Part shown: positions 51,266-60,940 of the stretch, piece after piece
Layout: every line of letters starts with the position of its first letter
Numbering within the stretch: the first letter of the stretch is position 1
The notes under the pieces: model-generated
What the model was told of the DNA's origin: nothing
Database searches by the model: none
The model's input: only the letters and a program-made list of their open reading frames with translations
Assembly (NCBI RefSeq): GCF_014200505.1
Contig: NZ_JACHBX010000001.1
Span: 2,046,001-2,110,000, forward strand
Origin: Massilia aurea
GTDB lineage: Bacteria; Pseudomonadota; Gammaproteobacteria; Burkholderiales; Burkholderiaceae_D
Direction of reading: 5' to 3'
DNA length: 64,000 nt
Position numbers and translations under genes: made by a program

Positions 51266-51862
51266 ATGTCCCTGCGTTCGCTAAAAAACCTGCTGGTCGG
51301 CCTGTCGTTGCTGGTTTGCTCCTCTGCCTTTGCCGTACCGTTTGTGGTCAATGTGGCCGGGGTGCAAAGTTTCGGTGCGCCGGGAGCTGCCGGAAATACG
51401 ATCTTTACCCTCAACGTGGGGGCAGGCTCGCGGGTTATCGGTATCGCTTACGACGTCAATATCACGGCATACACGCCAAGCTATTTGTCCGAGATCGGCG
51501 TGTATTTCAGCAATTCTGCGCAATCGGAATACTTCTATTTCACCCCGGGTTTTCAAGACGAGAATTCTGGCACCGGCAGCTATGTCAATTCATTTGACCT
51601 GATCCAACTCGGCCTGGACCTTACGGTCGGTGCCGATGGCCTCCTGCGACTGGAATTCTTCGAGGATTTCAATGATGCGGCAGTATCGCCGGACGGCATC
51701 TGGAACTTCGGCACGATCACCCTGGATGTGACGGGAGATAACGTGCCTGGGGGCCCGGGCACCAACATCCCTGAGCCGGCAACGGGCATGCTGATGGGTG
51801 CTGGCCTGGCGCTGATGGGCTTTACCGCGCGTCGTCGCCGCTCAGGCGGCAGGGCGGCGTAA
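51266..51862 (+). CDS. PEP-CTERM sorted exported protein
   Basis: 198 residues. Signal peptide ending SAFA; a beta-rich body with no enzymatic motif. A classical PEP-CTERM tail closes it: NIPEPATGMLMGAGLALMGF followed by the basic cluster TARRRR. The PEP motif is recognised by the exosortase EpsH/XrtA, linked to exopolysaccharide and biofilm loci, which must be elsewhere on the chromosome. CGGAGAA precedes the ATG. Confidence 0.93.
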   Translation: MSLRSLKNLLVGLSLLVCSSAFAVPFVVNVAGVQSFGAPGAAGNTIFTLNVGAGSRVIGIAYDVNITAYTPSYLSEIGVYFSNSAQSEYFYFTPGFQDENSGTGSYVNSFDLIQLGLDLTVGADGLLRLEFFEDFNDAAVSPDGIWNFGTITLDVTGDNVPGGPGTNIPEPATGMLMGAGLALMGFTARRRRSGGRAA

Positions 51863-51895
51863 GCAGCCATCTGGCGCAGTCGCTTGTTCGCTGCG

Positions 51896-52282
51896 TCAGA
51901 GAGACTGGTTCTCGATACGAACCAGTCTCCAGCAATCGTCCATTTTGAAATAATACGACACCAGGTAATCAGTGTCGGGCTTGGCCAGATTGACCCGCGC
52001 CGTCGACGCCGTCACGTCTTCCAGTTGCATGACAAGTGCGTTGTCCTTGCGTTCCTGCACCAGGGGCATGACGGGAAATTCAGCCGACTGGACCGTGGTG
52101 TAGATCCGTTGCACCGCTTCGTCACTGGAAAATCGCTGAATGAAAAATGAAATGTCCTGGGCAGGGCAAACGGACGCCGACGTGGTCGCGGGCGCATCCG
52201 ACTGGGTGTTCAACTGCGCCGCCTGGCCATGGCCTGCTGCCAGCAGCAGCAGCGCGAAGAATAGCTTGTCCAAACCACCCAC
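51896..52282 (-). CDS. Small exported protein of unknown function
   Basis: 128 residues from GTG 52282, with GGGAGG five bases upstream that supports this start. Signal peptide ending GHGQAAQ. The mature part has two cysteines (VCPAQD and DDCWRL), likely a disulfide, and ends DDCWRLVRIENQSL. DISFFIQRFSSDEAVQRIYT resembles small DUF4348-like proteins, but I do not claim a family. It is AT-richer than its neighbours and stands alone on the minus strand. Confidence 0.6.
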   Translation of the reverse strand: MGGLDKLFFALLLLAAGHGQAAQLNTQSDAPATTSASVCPAQDISFFIQRFSSDEAVQRIYTTVQSAEFPVMPLVQERKDNALVMQLEDVTASTARVNLAKPDTDYLVSYYFKMDDCWRLVRIENQSL

Positions 52283-52423
52283 ATTGACCTCCCGGATCGA
52301 ATTCCCTCAAAAGTGACATATCGCGATCTGGCCGCCACGCGGTCGACGGATCGACCGATGTGCTTGCCTCGCAACCTGTACCTGAGTCTACCAGAAGGCC
52401 AACTGCGCCCGGAACACGATCGG

Positions 52424-52846
52424 TTACCTGGCAAACACCTGGCTGATGTCGCCGAAGGCCTTGAACTCGAGGGCATTGCCGGACGGATCGAGGAAGAACA
52501 TCGTTGCCTGCTCTCCCACCTGGCCCTTGAAGCGTACGTGCGGCTCGATCACGAACCGCGTACCGGCCTGGCGCAGCGTGGCAGCGAGCGCTTCCCATTG
52601 CCCCATGGGCAGGATCGCGCCGAAATGTCGCACTGGCACATCGTCGCCATCGACCGCGTTGGTTGCTGCAGCCCCGAGTTCATCGGGCGCCAGATGGGCC
52701 ACGAGCTGGTGGCCATAAAAATTGAAATCGATCCACGCGTCGGAACTACGGCCTTCCGGGCATCCGAGCAGCTCGCCGTAGAAGCGCCGGGTCTCGGCCA
52801 GATCGCGTACGGGGAAGGCAAGATGAAACAGGGGAATCGACTGCAT
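52424..52846 (-). CDS. VOC (glyoxalase/dioxygenase) superfamily protein
   Basis: 140 residues from ATG 52846 with AAGGAGCT upstream. It has the betaalphabetabetabeta modules of the VOC fold: [20 protein letters not shown] with metal-ligand His8, [11 protein letters not shown] with His, and [15 protein letters not shown] with the C-terminal Glu ligand. It is a metal-dependent lyase or dioxygenase with unassigned substrate. It lies 52 bases after the broken 2-hydroxyacid dehydrogenase gene and is probably part of the same operon. Confidence 0.88.
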   Translation of the reverse strand: MQSIPLFHLAFPVRDLAETRRFYGELLGCPEGRSSDAWIDFNFYGHQLVAHLAPDELGAAATNAVDGDDVPVRHFGAILPMGQWEALAATLRQAGTRFVIEPHVRFKGQVGEQATMFFLDPSGNALEFKAFGDISQVFAR

Positions 52847-52898
52847 GACAGCTCCTTGTGGTGGCGGTACGATGTTCAACGGTGGTGTGACCAGATGG

Positions 52899-54136
52899 TC
52901 AGCGCTGCGCGACGAGGTGCGCGCGCGCATCGAGCGCAGCGATGCGCGTCACGCCCAGCATCGCCATATTGCGCGAAATTTCCTGTTGCAGTAAGCCGGC
53001 CGCGTGCTCTGCCCCTGCCTGGCCGCCCACGGCGGCGGCATAGGCAAACGGCCGCCCGACAAACACGAACCTGGCGCCCAGCGCCAGTGCCTTGAGCACA
53101 TCCGCGCCGCGCCGGATGCCGCTGTCGAGCATGACAGGAATATCGGGACAGGCCGCGACGATACCTGGCATTGCGCGCAGCGGCGCGATCGCGCCGTCGA
53201 GCTGCCGGCCGCCATGGTTCGACACGATGATGCCGTCAGCGCCCAGCGCGCATGCGGTCCGGGCGTCGTCCTGATGCAGGATCCCCTTGATGATGAGAAC
53301 GCCGGGCCATTGCGCGCGGATCAGGCGCACATGTTCCCAGTTCAGGTGCGCGCGGCCGGTAAAGCCCCGGGTGACCGAAGGCGACAGGATCGGCGCGCCC
53401 CGCTGCGCAAAATTGTTCTCGAAATGGGGCATGCCATGCCGGACCAGCGTGCGCAAGAAGGTCCCGAACAGCCAGCGTGGATGCGAGATGCCCTGCCAGG
53501 CCAGGCCAGGCCAAGGCTGGGCCGTAGCGGCGACGAGAACCCGGCGCGGGCAAAATTGTCCGGGTTGGGGGCGACCGGCGTGTCCACCGTGATCACCAGA
53601 TGGCGAAACCCCGCGTTGCCAATGCGTTCGATCAGCGCGGTGATGTCGGGCACATCGCCAGGCAGATAGGCCTGGAACCAGGCGTCCGGCTGCGCGCTGG
53701 CCACGGTTTCCAGTGGGATCAGCGACGAGCCGCTCATGATCATCGGAATCGCCGCATGCGCCGCCGCCCGCGCCAGCACCAGGTCGCCCCGATAAGCCGA
53801 CAGCGCGCTCAGGCCAAGGGGCGCGATGCCGAACGGCGCAGCATAGTCGCGCCCGAACAGCGTTGTTGCCGTACTGCGTACCGAGACATCGTTGAGCACA
53901 CGGGGCACGAAACGGTAATCGTCGAACGCGCTGCGGTTGTCGTCGAAACTGCGGCGGGTCTCGGCCGCCATCGCGATATAGCCGAATACCGGCCGCGGCA
54001 AATGACGACGTGCTGCACCTTCGAAGTCATCCAGACACCGGAGCCTGCACAGGCGGGCCGGCAACGCTATGGCGGCTTGCCGGGGGGCAGCGGCCGTGGG
54101 AGCGCTGCCGGCGGTAATGGCTGTGGTCATGGGCAT
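52899..54136 (-). pseudogene. FMN-dependent 2-hydroxyacid dehydrogenase/oxidase, frameshifted by a 5-bp repeat
   Basis: The N-terminal ~205 residues (from ATG 54136) and C-terminal ~185 residues read in different frames. The break is a tandem CCTGG x3 tract (plus-strand CCAGG at 53496-53510). Removing one 5-base unit rejoins the protein as LAWQGISHPRW...LRTLVRHGMPHFENN, giving about 410 residues, the normal size for the LldD/glycolate-oxidase/mandelate-dehydrogenase family. Motifs in both parts are intact: RFVPRVLNDVSVRSTATTLF, FGIAPLGLSALS, VDTPVAP, IIKGILHQDDAR, SNHGGRQLDG, DSGIRRGADVLKAL. As written the gene yields a truncated protein. Confidence 0.85.
53496..53510. repeat. CCAGG pentanucleotide repeat (x3) causing a frameshift
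   Basis: Three exact CCAGG units, with a fourth imperfect CCAAG, lie inside the 2-hydroxyacid dehydrogenase gene. Two units would keep the frame. Suited to slipped-strand gain or loss. Confidence 0.9.
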
Positions 54137-54224
54137 TGGAAGAACGTCGAAACACTATTGTGCCCGCCGCGAGAAGCAAGGACAATTTCATCTTCGCTAG
54201 GTGTGAATGAAGAGAAAGTTGATT

Positions 54225-55115
54225 ATGGAAACGCGCTTCCTGGACAGTTTCGTGACGATCGCCGAATGCGGATCAATGGCCGAAGCCGCGCGGCGCCTGA
54301 ACGTGACGCCAACCGCGCTCGCGCAGCGCGTGCGCGTGCTCGAAGACGAGCTGCATGTGAAGCTGATCGAGCGCAGCGGCCGCACGGTCCAGCTGACCGA
54401 AGGCGGCGCCCGCGTGCTGGCCCGCGCGCGCCGCTTCCAGCGCGAAGTACGTGAACTCAAGGCGGCGGCGTCCGAGGATGCGTTCGCCGGCGAACTACGG
54501 TTGGGCACGATTTCGACGGCGCTGACCGGCATGTTGCCCGCCATCCTGTCGACACTCGCCAAACTGCATCCGAAGGTCGATGTCTTCATCGAGGCCGATG
54601 TATCGCGCCTGCTGTACCACAATGTCCTGAGCGAGGCACTCGATGCCGCATTGCTGATCGAGCCGCAATTTGCCATTCCCAAATCGCTCGTCTGGCGCAC
54701 GCTGCGCTCCGAGCCGCTGGTCGTGCTGGCGCCGACGGCGCTCGCGCATATCCCGGCCCTCGAGCTGCTGGCAACGCAACCGCTGATCCGCTACGACCGC
54801 AACAACTGGGGCGGCCAGCTTGCCGACCGCTACCTGCAGGCGCAGCAGATTTTCCCGCGCGAACGCTTCGAACTCGACGCGCTCGATGCGATCGCACTGC
54901 TGGTCGAACGGGGGCTGGGGGTATCCCTGGTGCCGGACTGGCCGCGCGCCTGGCCGCTGCCGCCCGGCGTCTCGATCGTTCCGCTGGATGGTGCGGCGCC
55001 GCAGCGCACGCTGGGCCTGTTATGGCGCGCCCGCTCGCCATTCAGCCGCTTGCTGGAGGAACTGCTCGATGAATGCGCGGCGCGCGATCCGTCGCCCCAG
55101 CTTGAGCGAGCATGA
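54225..55115 (+). CDS. LysR-family regulator
   Basis: 296 residues from ATG 54225 (an ATG six codons upstream is possible). HTH METRFLDSFVTIAECGSMAE, then AARRLNVTPTALAQRVRVLE, and a LysR effector domain (VERGLGVSLVPDWPRAWPLP). It is divergent from the broken 2-hydroxyacid dehydrogenase and convergent with the broken Bug gene, 9 bases from its end. It probably regulates these catabolic genes. Unlike both neighbours it is intact. Confidence 0.88.
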   Translation: METRFLDSFVTIAECGSMAEAARRLNVTPTALAQRVRVLEDELHVKLIERSGRTVQLTEGGARVLARARRFQREVRELKAAASEDAFAGELRLGTISTALTGMLPAILSTLAKLHPKVDVFIEADVSRLLYHNVLSEALDAALLIEPQFAIPKSLVWRTLRSEPLVVLAPTALAHIPALELLATQPLIRYDRNNWGGQLADRYLQAQQIFPRERFELDALDAIALLVERGLGVSLVPDWPRAWPLPPGVSIVPLDGAAPQRTLGLLWRARSPFSRLLEELLDECAARDPSPQLERA

Positions 55116-55124
55116 TGCGCCGGC

Positions 55125-56122
55125 CTACTCGGCCCTGATGTTCGCGTTGCGCAGCAGGCCAGCCCACTTCGGCACCTCCAGCCGCATATACGCCTTCAGT
55201 TCGGCCGACGTGCCACCGCCGGCCGTCAACCCCTGCTGCTCGAGCTTTGCACGCACGTCAGCCGAGGCCAGGCTCTTTTTTACCTCTGCGTTGAGCCGGT
55301 CAACGATGGGTTGCGGGGTACCGGCCGGCACGAACATCCCGAACCACGTCAGGGCCTCGAAGCCAGGCAACCCGGATTCGGCAACCGTCGGAATGTCGGG
55401 CGCTGCGCTGCTGCGCTGCAGGCTGCTCACTGCAATCGCCCGCAGCTTGCCGCTCTTGATATGCGGCAGCAGCGATGGCAGGTTGCCAACATGACCGGGA
55501 TCTGGTTGCCCAGCACATCGGCGATGGCATTGGCTTCGCCCTTGTAGGGCACATGCACCATATTGACCTTTCCCATCGACGCAAACAGTTCGGCCGCCAC
55601 GTGCTGGGGGCCACCCAGACCGGACGAGCCGTACGACAACCCCTCTTTTTGCGCTCGTGCGTAGGCCAGCAGTTCCTGCACATTCCTGGCCGGCACGCCA
55701 GGGTTGACCACCATGACCATCGGCACCGAGGCCAGCAGCGAAATCGGCGTGAAGTCGGCCACCGGGTCGACTTTCATCTTCGGGTAGATGCTTGGTGCGA
55801 CCACCATCGTCGACTGCGTCGCCACCAGGATGCTGTAGCCGTCGGCCGGCGCCTTGGCCGCCTGCTCGGCCGCGATGATGCCGGTGGCGCCGGGCCGGTT
55901 TTCTACATAGAACGAGCCACCCATGCTTCTGCCCATGCTTTGCGAGAGCAGCCGCGCGACATTGTCGACCGCGCCGCCGGGAGAAAAGCCGACGATGACC
56001 TTGACGGGCTTGGACGGATACGTGTCCGCCAGCGCCCATGCCGGGACCATGCCGGCGCACAGCACGACGCTGATGACGCTGACGACCCTGCGCCTGGGGA
56101 TACCGCTTTGTTTGATAGCCAT
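55125..56122 (-). pseudogene. Bug-type tricarboxylate-binding protein, frameshifted
   Basis: The N-terminal part starts at ATG 56122 (GGAGAC upstream) with a signal peptide (VVLCAGMVPAWALAD) and TctC motifs YPSKPVKVIVGFSPGGAVDN, VENRPGATGIIAAEQ, VPYKGEANAIADVLGNQIPV. Near 55488-55499 the frame breaks. The C-terminal part continues one frame over as NLPSLLPHIKSGKLRAIAVS to the TAG at 55125. A one-base loss between GTTGGC and AACCTG explains it. The full protein would be about 332 residues, normal for the family. As read, the product is cut and cannot fold its second lobe. Confidence 0.85.
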
Positions 56123-56200
56123 GGAACTTGTCTCCAATATATTGTTATGAATTACTTCGTTCTGGCATGCGTGGATCACACTGAAAAACAGCGAACGGCG

Positions 56201-57142
56201 CTACAGCATGTCCTCCACATGCGGCATCGTGAAGCCGAGCTCGTCCAGTTCGCGTTCGAGCTTGCGTGATTGGTCGGGCGTCAATTCGATCAAGGGCGGG
56301 CGCACCGTGCGCCACGCTTCGTCCCCGGTCTTCCATGCCAGCGCCGCCTTCATCGCTGCGATCAGTGGAAATTGCTGGAACACGGCGCGGGTCTGGTCCA
56401 GCGACTGTTGCTGAGCGTCGAGGTCGGCATCGGCGCCGGCGCGCTGCCAGCTGTCGTACAGCGCCACCATGGGCGCCGGATTGACATTGCCGGTGGCCGT
56501 GATACAGCCGGCGCCCCCGCCGCGCAGCGTGGCCAGCAACAGGGTTTCGCTGCCGGCGAACACGTCAAAGCCCTCGGGCTGGAAGTGCCTGAGCATCGCA
56601 TCGGTATTGGTCCAGTCGCCGGAGCTGTCCTTGACGCCGGCAATCGTGCCGGGATAGGCCTTGAGCAGCCGCTCGATCAATGCCAGGCTGATCGGGATTT
56701 GCGTGACTGGTGGAATGTGATACAGGTAGATCTTCAGGCGCGGATCGGCGACGGCGTCGATCACTGCGGCGAAGCTGCGAAACAGGCCTTCGTCGCTGAC
56801 ACCCTTGTAATAGAACGGCGGCAGCATCAGGACGCCCCCGCAGCCAGCGTCGACGGCATGCCGGGTCAGTTCGATGGCGTCAGCTGCAGCGCACGCACCA
56901 GTCCCGGGCATCATCTGCGCGGCGGGCAAGCCGGCATCGAGCAAGGCGTCGAGCAGCCGGTGTTTTTCCGTCAGCGCCAGCGAGGTCGCTTCCGAATTGG
57001 TGCCAAAGATCGACAGGCCGACTTGCTGCCTGATGAGCCACTGGCAATGGCGGATGAAGCGTGCGACGGAAGGCGTCTGGTCGGCATCGAAAGGCGTGAG
57101 CACGGGCGAAAAGACACCGCGAAGTCGTTGACTGGAAGGCAT
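56201..57142 (-). CDS. Dihydrodipicolinate synthase/N-acetylneuraminate lyase-family aldolase
   Basis: 313 residues from ATG 57142 (a start nine codons upstream is possible). Class I aldolase barrel: GVFSPVLTPFDADQTPSVAR, FGTNSEATSLALTEKHRLLD, with the catalytic Tyr Y141 (YLYHIP) and Schiff-base lysine K171 (GVKDSSGD). Family members cleave or form 2-oxoacids (DapA, NanA, KDG aldolases, 2-oxo-4-hydroxy acids). Beside a Bug protein and an FMN 2-hydroxyacid dehydrogenase, a catabolic aldolase or dehydratase is more likely than lysine synthesis. The aldolase is intact while two cluster partners are frameshifted. Confidence 0.85.
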   Translation of the reverse strand: MPSSQRLRGVFSPVLTPFDADQTPSVARFIRHCQWLIRQQVGLSIFGTNSEATSLALTEKHRLLDALLDAGLPAAQMMPGTGACAAADAIELTRHAVDAGCGGVLMLPPFYYKGVSDEGLFRSFAAVIDAVADPRLKIYLYHIPPVTQIPISLALIERLLKAYPGTIAGVKDSSGDWTNTDAMLRHFQPEGFDVFAGSETLLLATLRGGGAGCITATGNVNPAPMVALYDSWQRAGADADLDAQQQSLDQTRAVFQQFPLIAAMKAALAWKTGDEAWRTVRPPLIELTPDQSRKLERELDELGFTMPHVEDML

Positions 57143-57433
57143 AAAGTATCCCGCGTGATGGGTGAACACAAGTACTACGGGATCATTCTAGGGAGCTGGT
57201 GCGCAAACAAAACAGCATTCTCGACAGTTCATCATCAAGAAAAAGTGGAGCGTGCCGCGGCATTTCTGTCGTCATACAGGAACGAAACCCATCTGACATG
57301 ACGCATTTCTGCACACGATTGCATTGTCATGCCTCAAATGCAACGGATAAGCTGGCATTATGTGGAAGATAAGACATGAACGTCTGCAGCGCTCACGGGC
57401 GCCAGGCATAGAAAATCGCACGGCACTGACAGA

Positions 57434-59641
57434 ATGACGATGAATCGATTTCGAACTACCGGACTCCCGGCCAGCATCCGGGGCACGTTGCCCACTCATC
57501 TTGACGCATCCGCCACCCCTTCTTCCCACCGTCCCCGCCTCTTGCTGGTCGACGACGAGCCGCGTGTGCTGGCCTCGCTGCAGGAAATGCTCAAAGGCAG
57601 CGGCTACGCCATCACGACGGCCGACAGCGGCACTGCCGCGCTGGCGTGCCTGGCAGAGATGCGCTTCGACCTGGTGCTGCTCGACCTGTTGATGATGGAT
57701 GTCGATGGCCACCAGGTCATGGACTTCATCAATCAGCAAGACACGAAAGCCGACGTCATCGTTGTCAGCGGCACCGTCGGCATCGAGTCGGCCATCGGCG
57801 CGCTGAAGCGCGGCGCCCACGATTACCTGCGCAAGCCGTTCAGCCGCGAAGAATTGCTGCGCACGGTGGACAATGCGCTCAGGCAGCGCGACCTGCAGCA
57901 GATCAACCGTCGCATGGTAGCAGCGCTTGCGCTGTCCGAGAAAAAATACCGTTACCTGGTCGACGCCTCGCCCGACATGATCTACATGCTCGGTCATGAA
58001 GGCCGCTTCACCTACGTCAATGACCGCGCGTGCCAGATGCTGGGCTACGAACGGGAAGAACTGCTGGGCCAGCACTACACGGCGCTGCTGCACGCCGAAG
58101 ACCATGAACGCGCACTCTACGTGTTCAATGAGCGGCGCGTCGGCGAGCGGGCCTCGCGCGACGTCGAGCTGCGCGTGACATGCCGCGCGGGCCCGACGCA
58201 CACGCACGACGCTGCCGACACGTCCGTGATAACGATCTCGCTCAACGCGATCGGCATGCACCGTGAAAAACGCGATCCGCACACGCCTACCTATGTCGGC
58301 ACCTACGGCATCGCGCGCGACGTGAGCGCGCGCAAGCGTGCCGAGGCGGTCATCCATCACCAGGCCTACCACGACATCCTGACCGACCTGCCCAACCGCG
58401 TGCTGTTCAAGGACCGGCTCGGCCTGGCAATGCTACAGGCCCGGCGCAAGCACACCGAGCTGGCCGTGATGTTCATCGACCTGGACCGCTTCAAGCTCGT
58501 CAACGACACGCTCGGCCACGGCCATGGCGACAAATTGCTGCAGCAGGTGGCGCTGCGCCTGAAGGATTGCCTGCGCAAGGGCGACACGCTGGCGCGCCAG
58601 GGTGGCGACGAATTCACGATCGTGCTGCCCGACCTGCGCTCGCGCGACGATGCACGCGTGGTCGCCGACAAGTTCATCGAACGGCTGCAACAACCGTTCG
58701 ACCTGAGCGGCAACGAGGTGCATATTTCGGCGTCGATCGGCGTGGCCATCTACCCCGAACACGGCGAATCGATCGACGAATTGCTGCGCAATGCCGACAT
58801 CGCGATGTACCGCGTGAAGGACCTCGGCAAGAATGGCCACGCCTTCTACGACCCGTCGATGCACGATGCGCTGCACCAGAACGTCGCGCTCGAACAGCAT
58901 CTGCGCCGCGCGCTCGAACGCAATGAACTCGAGATGTACTACCAGCCGCAGATCGACGCCGCCAGTGGCCGCATCATCGGCGCCGAAGCGCTGATGCGCT
59001 GGAACCATCCGGTACGCGGCCTGATCATGCCCGGCGAGTTCCTGCCGTTCGCTGAAGAAAGCGGCCTGATCGTGCCGATCTCGGAGTGGATGATCGACAC
59101 CCTGTGCCGCGACATGGCGCACTGGGGCACGGACGGCGCGGACCCGCTGACGCTGTCGCTGAATCTGTCGCCGCATTATCTCGACCACAGCAAATTCTTC
59201 GAAACGATGCGCAATGCCTTGCAGCGCTACGACATTGGCCCCGGGCGGATTGCCGTGGAGATCACGGAAAACATCTGCATCCGCAATCCGCAATATGCGA
59301 TCGAGCAGCTGAAAAAACTTGGGCAGTTGGGTGTGTCGGTGGCCATTGACGATTTTGGCACCGGGTATTCGTCGCTCGCGTATCTGCACCGGTTTCCGAT
59401 CCACACCATCAAGATCGACCAGTCCTTCGTGCAGCAGATCAGCGACGAAGACGGGCATTATCCGGTCGTGCTGGCGATCATCTCGATTTCACGCGGCCTG
59501 AATCTCGACCTGGTGGCCGAAGGCGTGGAAACCGAAGTACAGGCGCGCTATCTGCGCGCCCACGGATGTTCGACGATGCAGGGCTTTTTGTTTCACCGGC
59601 CAATGCCGCTGGGGGGCTTTGTCAACGTGCTCAATTCGTAA
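57434..59641 (+). CDS. REC-PAS-GGDEF-EAL bifunctional c-di-GMP enzyme
   Basis: 735 residues. A receiver domain (~34-150) has phospho-acceptor D84 (LVLLDLLMMDVDG) and YLRKPFSREE. PAS follows (~165-300, YLVDASPDMIYML). The GGDEF domain (~312-475) has intact GGDEF at 390-394, and RKGD at 381-384 matches the RxxD inhibitory site. The EAL domain (~485-735) has EAL at 518-520 and the catalytic blocks NLSPHYL, EITENICI, DDFGTGYSSLAYL, KIDQSFV and EGVE, all intact. It can both make and hydrolyse c-di-GMP, controlled by phosphorylation and PAS input. No partner kinase is adjacent. Confidence 0.94.
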   Translation: MTMNRFRTTGLPASIRGTLPTHLDASATPSSHRPRLLLVDDEPRVLASLQEMLKGSGYAITTADSGTAALACLAEMRFDLVLLDLLMMDVDGHQVMDFINQQDTKADVIVVSGTVGIESAIGALKRGAHDYLRKPFSREELLRTVDNALRQRDLQQINRRMVAALALSEKKYRYLVDASPDMIYMLGHEGRFTYVNDRACQMLGYEREELLGQHYTALLHAEDHERALYVFNERRVGERASRDVELRVTCRAGPTHTHDAADTSVITISLNAIGMHREKRDPHTPTYVGTYGIARDVSARKRAEAVIHHQAYHDILTDLPNRVLFKDRLGLAMLQARRKHTELAVMFIDLDRFKLVNDTLGHGHGDKLLQQVALRLKDCLRKGDTLARQGGDEFTIVLPDLRSRDDARVVADKFIERLQQPFDLSGNEVHISASIGVAIYPEHGESIDELLRNADIAMYRVKDLGKNGHAFYDPSMHDALHQNVALEQHLRRALERNELEMYYQPQIDAASGRIIGAEALMRWNHPVRGLIMPGEFLPFAEESGLIVPISEWMIDTLCRDMAHWGTDGADPLTLSLNLSPHYLDHSKFFETMRNALQRYDIGPGRIAVEITENICIRNPQYAIEQLKKLGQLGVSVAIDDFGTGYSSLAYLHRFPIHTIKIDQSFVQQISDEDGHYPVVLAIISISRGLNLDLVAEGVETEVQARYLRAHGCSTMQGFLFHRPMPLGGFVNVLNS

Positions 59642-59707
59642 GCCGCTGCATGGGCACGTCGTGGTTGCCCCTCTTGGCTGGCTTTGTAGGGACGTTGGCC
59701 GCGGAGA

Positions 59708-60151
59708 TCATTGACCACCCGCACCATCGCGCGCTATGGCAATACCGCGCTGCGTCCGGTCAGGTACCCCCGCCGAGGTTGTCAACTCGACGGTGTCATC
59801 CGGATAGATATGCACACCGAGAAATTTTGCCCCCTGCACGACGGTGTCAAGGCGCAGCGGATTCCGATTTGCGACTGTCTCGCCATTGCGTGGTGTGCCC
59901 TTGGGGCCATCAAGCCGCCAGGTGACGGTTTTCTGCCCCAACGCGAACGAGACGCCGGTGAAGATCCCGCCACCGGTAGCCGGATACGCCTCGCTGGTTT
60001 CGCCGACCTTACCGTCGATGTAGACATCGAAGATGGGCCGGTCAAGATAATTGAAAAGCACAACATCCAATACGACTTTCATTGATTTCGCCTCACAAAC
60101 ATGTGCTACAGGCAGGAAGGCGATCGCCCCGAGAAGATGGCGCCGCTTCAT
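59708..60151 (-). CDS. Exported paralogue-array protein, type A (copy 1)
   Basis: 147 residues. It starts with a twin-arginine pair (KRRHLLGAIAFLPVAHVC), a hydrophobic stretch and a cysteine exactly 15 residues after the second Arg. The core carries the array motifs VVLFNYLDRPIFDVYIDG, TGVSFALGQKTVTWRLDGPK, NGETVANRNP and FLGVHIYPDDTVEL. It is closest to the copy at 62463 (type A) and shares the core with the type B proteins at 60383 and 61705. Its N-terminus is nine residues shorter than the others. The family is unnamed to me; the fold is probably an exported beta-sandwich. Confidence 0.75.
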   Translation of the reverse strand: MKRRHLLGAIAFLPVAHVCEAKSMKVVLDVVLFNYLDRPIFDVYIDGKVGETSEAYPATGGGIFTGVSFALGQKTVTWRLDGPKGTPRNGETVANRNPLRLDTVVQGAKFLGVHIYPDDTVELTTSAGVPDRTQRGIAIARDGAGGQ

Positions 60152-60382
60152 TGCTGCAACAAGAAGTTTGCCGTTTCTGACTTCAACATTTGATTCTCAA
60201 AAAAGTTTTTTGAACTTGCCAGACTCGAGCAGCTGATAGCGCTTCTTCCCATCGTCGTCTAAACCAAGTTGATTTGCTTATCACAGTGTAGCCGCCTTGC
60301 GATATTGCCGGTTTCGTCGAAAAACGGCGACAGGTCTTTTAAATAGGTTTAACAACACGCTTCTGCTATCGGGAAGATGTTG

Positions 60383-60853
60383 TCAGCCATGGTCTCTTCC
60401 TGCCTCTGCCATCTCCAATTGGCCACGCTCACTAACCTGAGGAAAACCGACTGATGGAATAAGCTCTACTGTGTAGTCGGGATAGACGTGTATGCCCAAA
60501 TACTTTCCACCCCGGATAGAAACAAGTTCCGGACTGTTTTTACTGGTAACCGTGTCACCGTTATTTTTCATTCCAGGCGGCCCGCTCAGTCGCCATGTCA
60601 CTTTTTTCGCACCCAACGCAAGACTTATTCCCATCATCACTCCACTGCCGGTGCCGGGATATTTATCCGAACTACCATCGATAGTTTCATCGATTAGCAG
60701 CTCAAAAATTGGGCGGTTCAGATAATTGAATAAAACAACGTCAAAGTTCGCTTTCATCGATTCAACTTTGCATGCATTAACAAGCGCGAAACATATCCCT
60801 GCGCCTATCAAAGTGCGACGATCAATTCGTGAAAAAAACTTATGATCAAACAT
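60383..60853 (-). CDS. Exported paralogue-array protein, type B (copy 2)
   Basis: 156 residues from ATG 60853 (AAGG upstream; a TTG nine bases further up is less likely). N-terminal DRRTLIGAGICFALVNAC places a Cys 15 residues after the twin Arg; VNAC is lipobox-like. Core motifs: FDVVLFNYLNRPIFELLID, SLALGAKKVTWRLSGPPGMK, NGDTVTSKNSP, YLGIHVYPDYTVELIPSVG, EMAEAGRDH. It is nearly identical in the second half to the copy at 61705. The gene is markedly more AT-rich than the chromosome around it. Confidence 0.75.
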   Translation of the reverse strand: MFDHKFFSRIDRRTLIGAGICFALVNACKVESMKANFDVVLFNYLNRPIFELLIDETIDGSSDKYPGTGSGVMMGISLALGAKKVTWRLSGPPGMKNNGDTVTSKNSPELVSIRGGKYLGIHVYPDYTVELIPSVGFPQVSERGQLEMAEAGRDHG

Positions 60854-60940
60854 TGAAAGCAACCTTGGAAAAAATTAACTTCACTGGAGAATCGATAGCT
60901 TCTGCATTTATTCTATGGAGCAGAGCGGCAATCTGACTGC

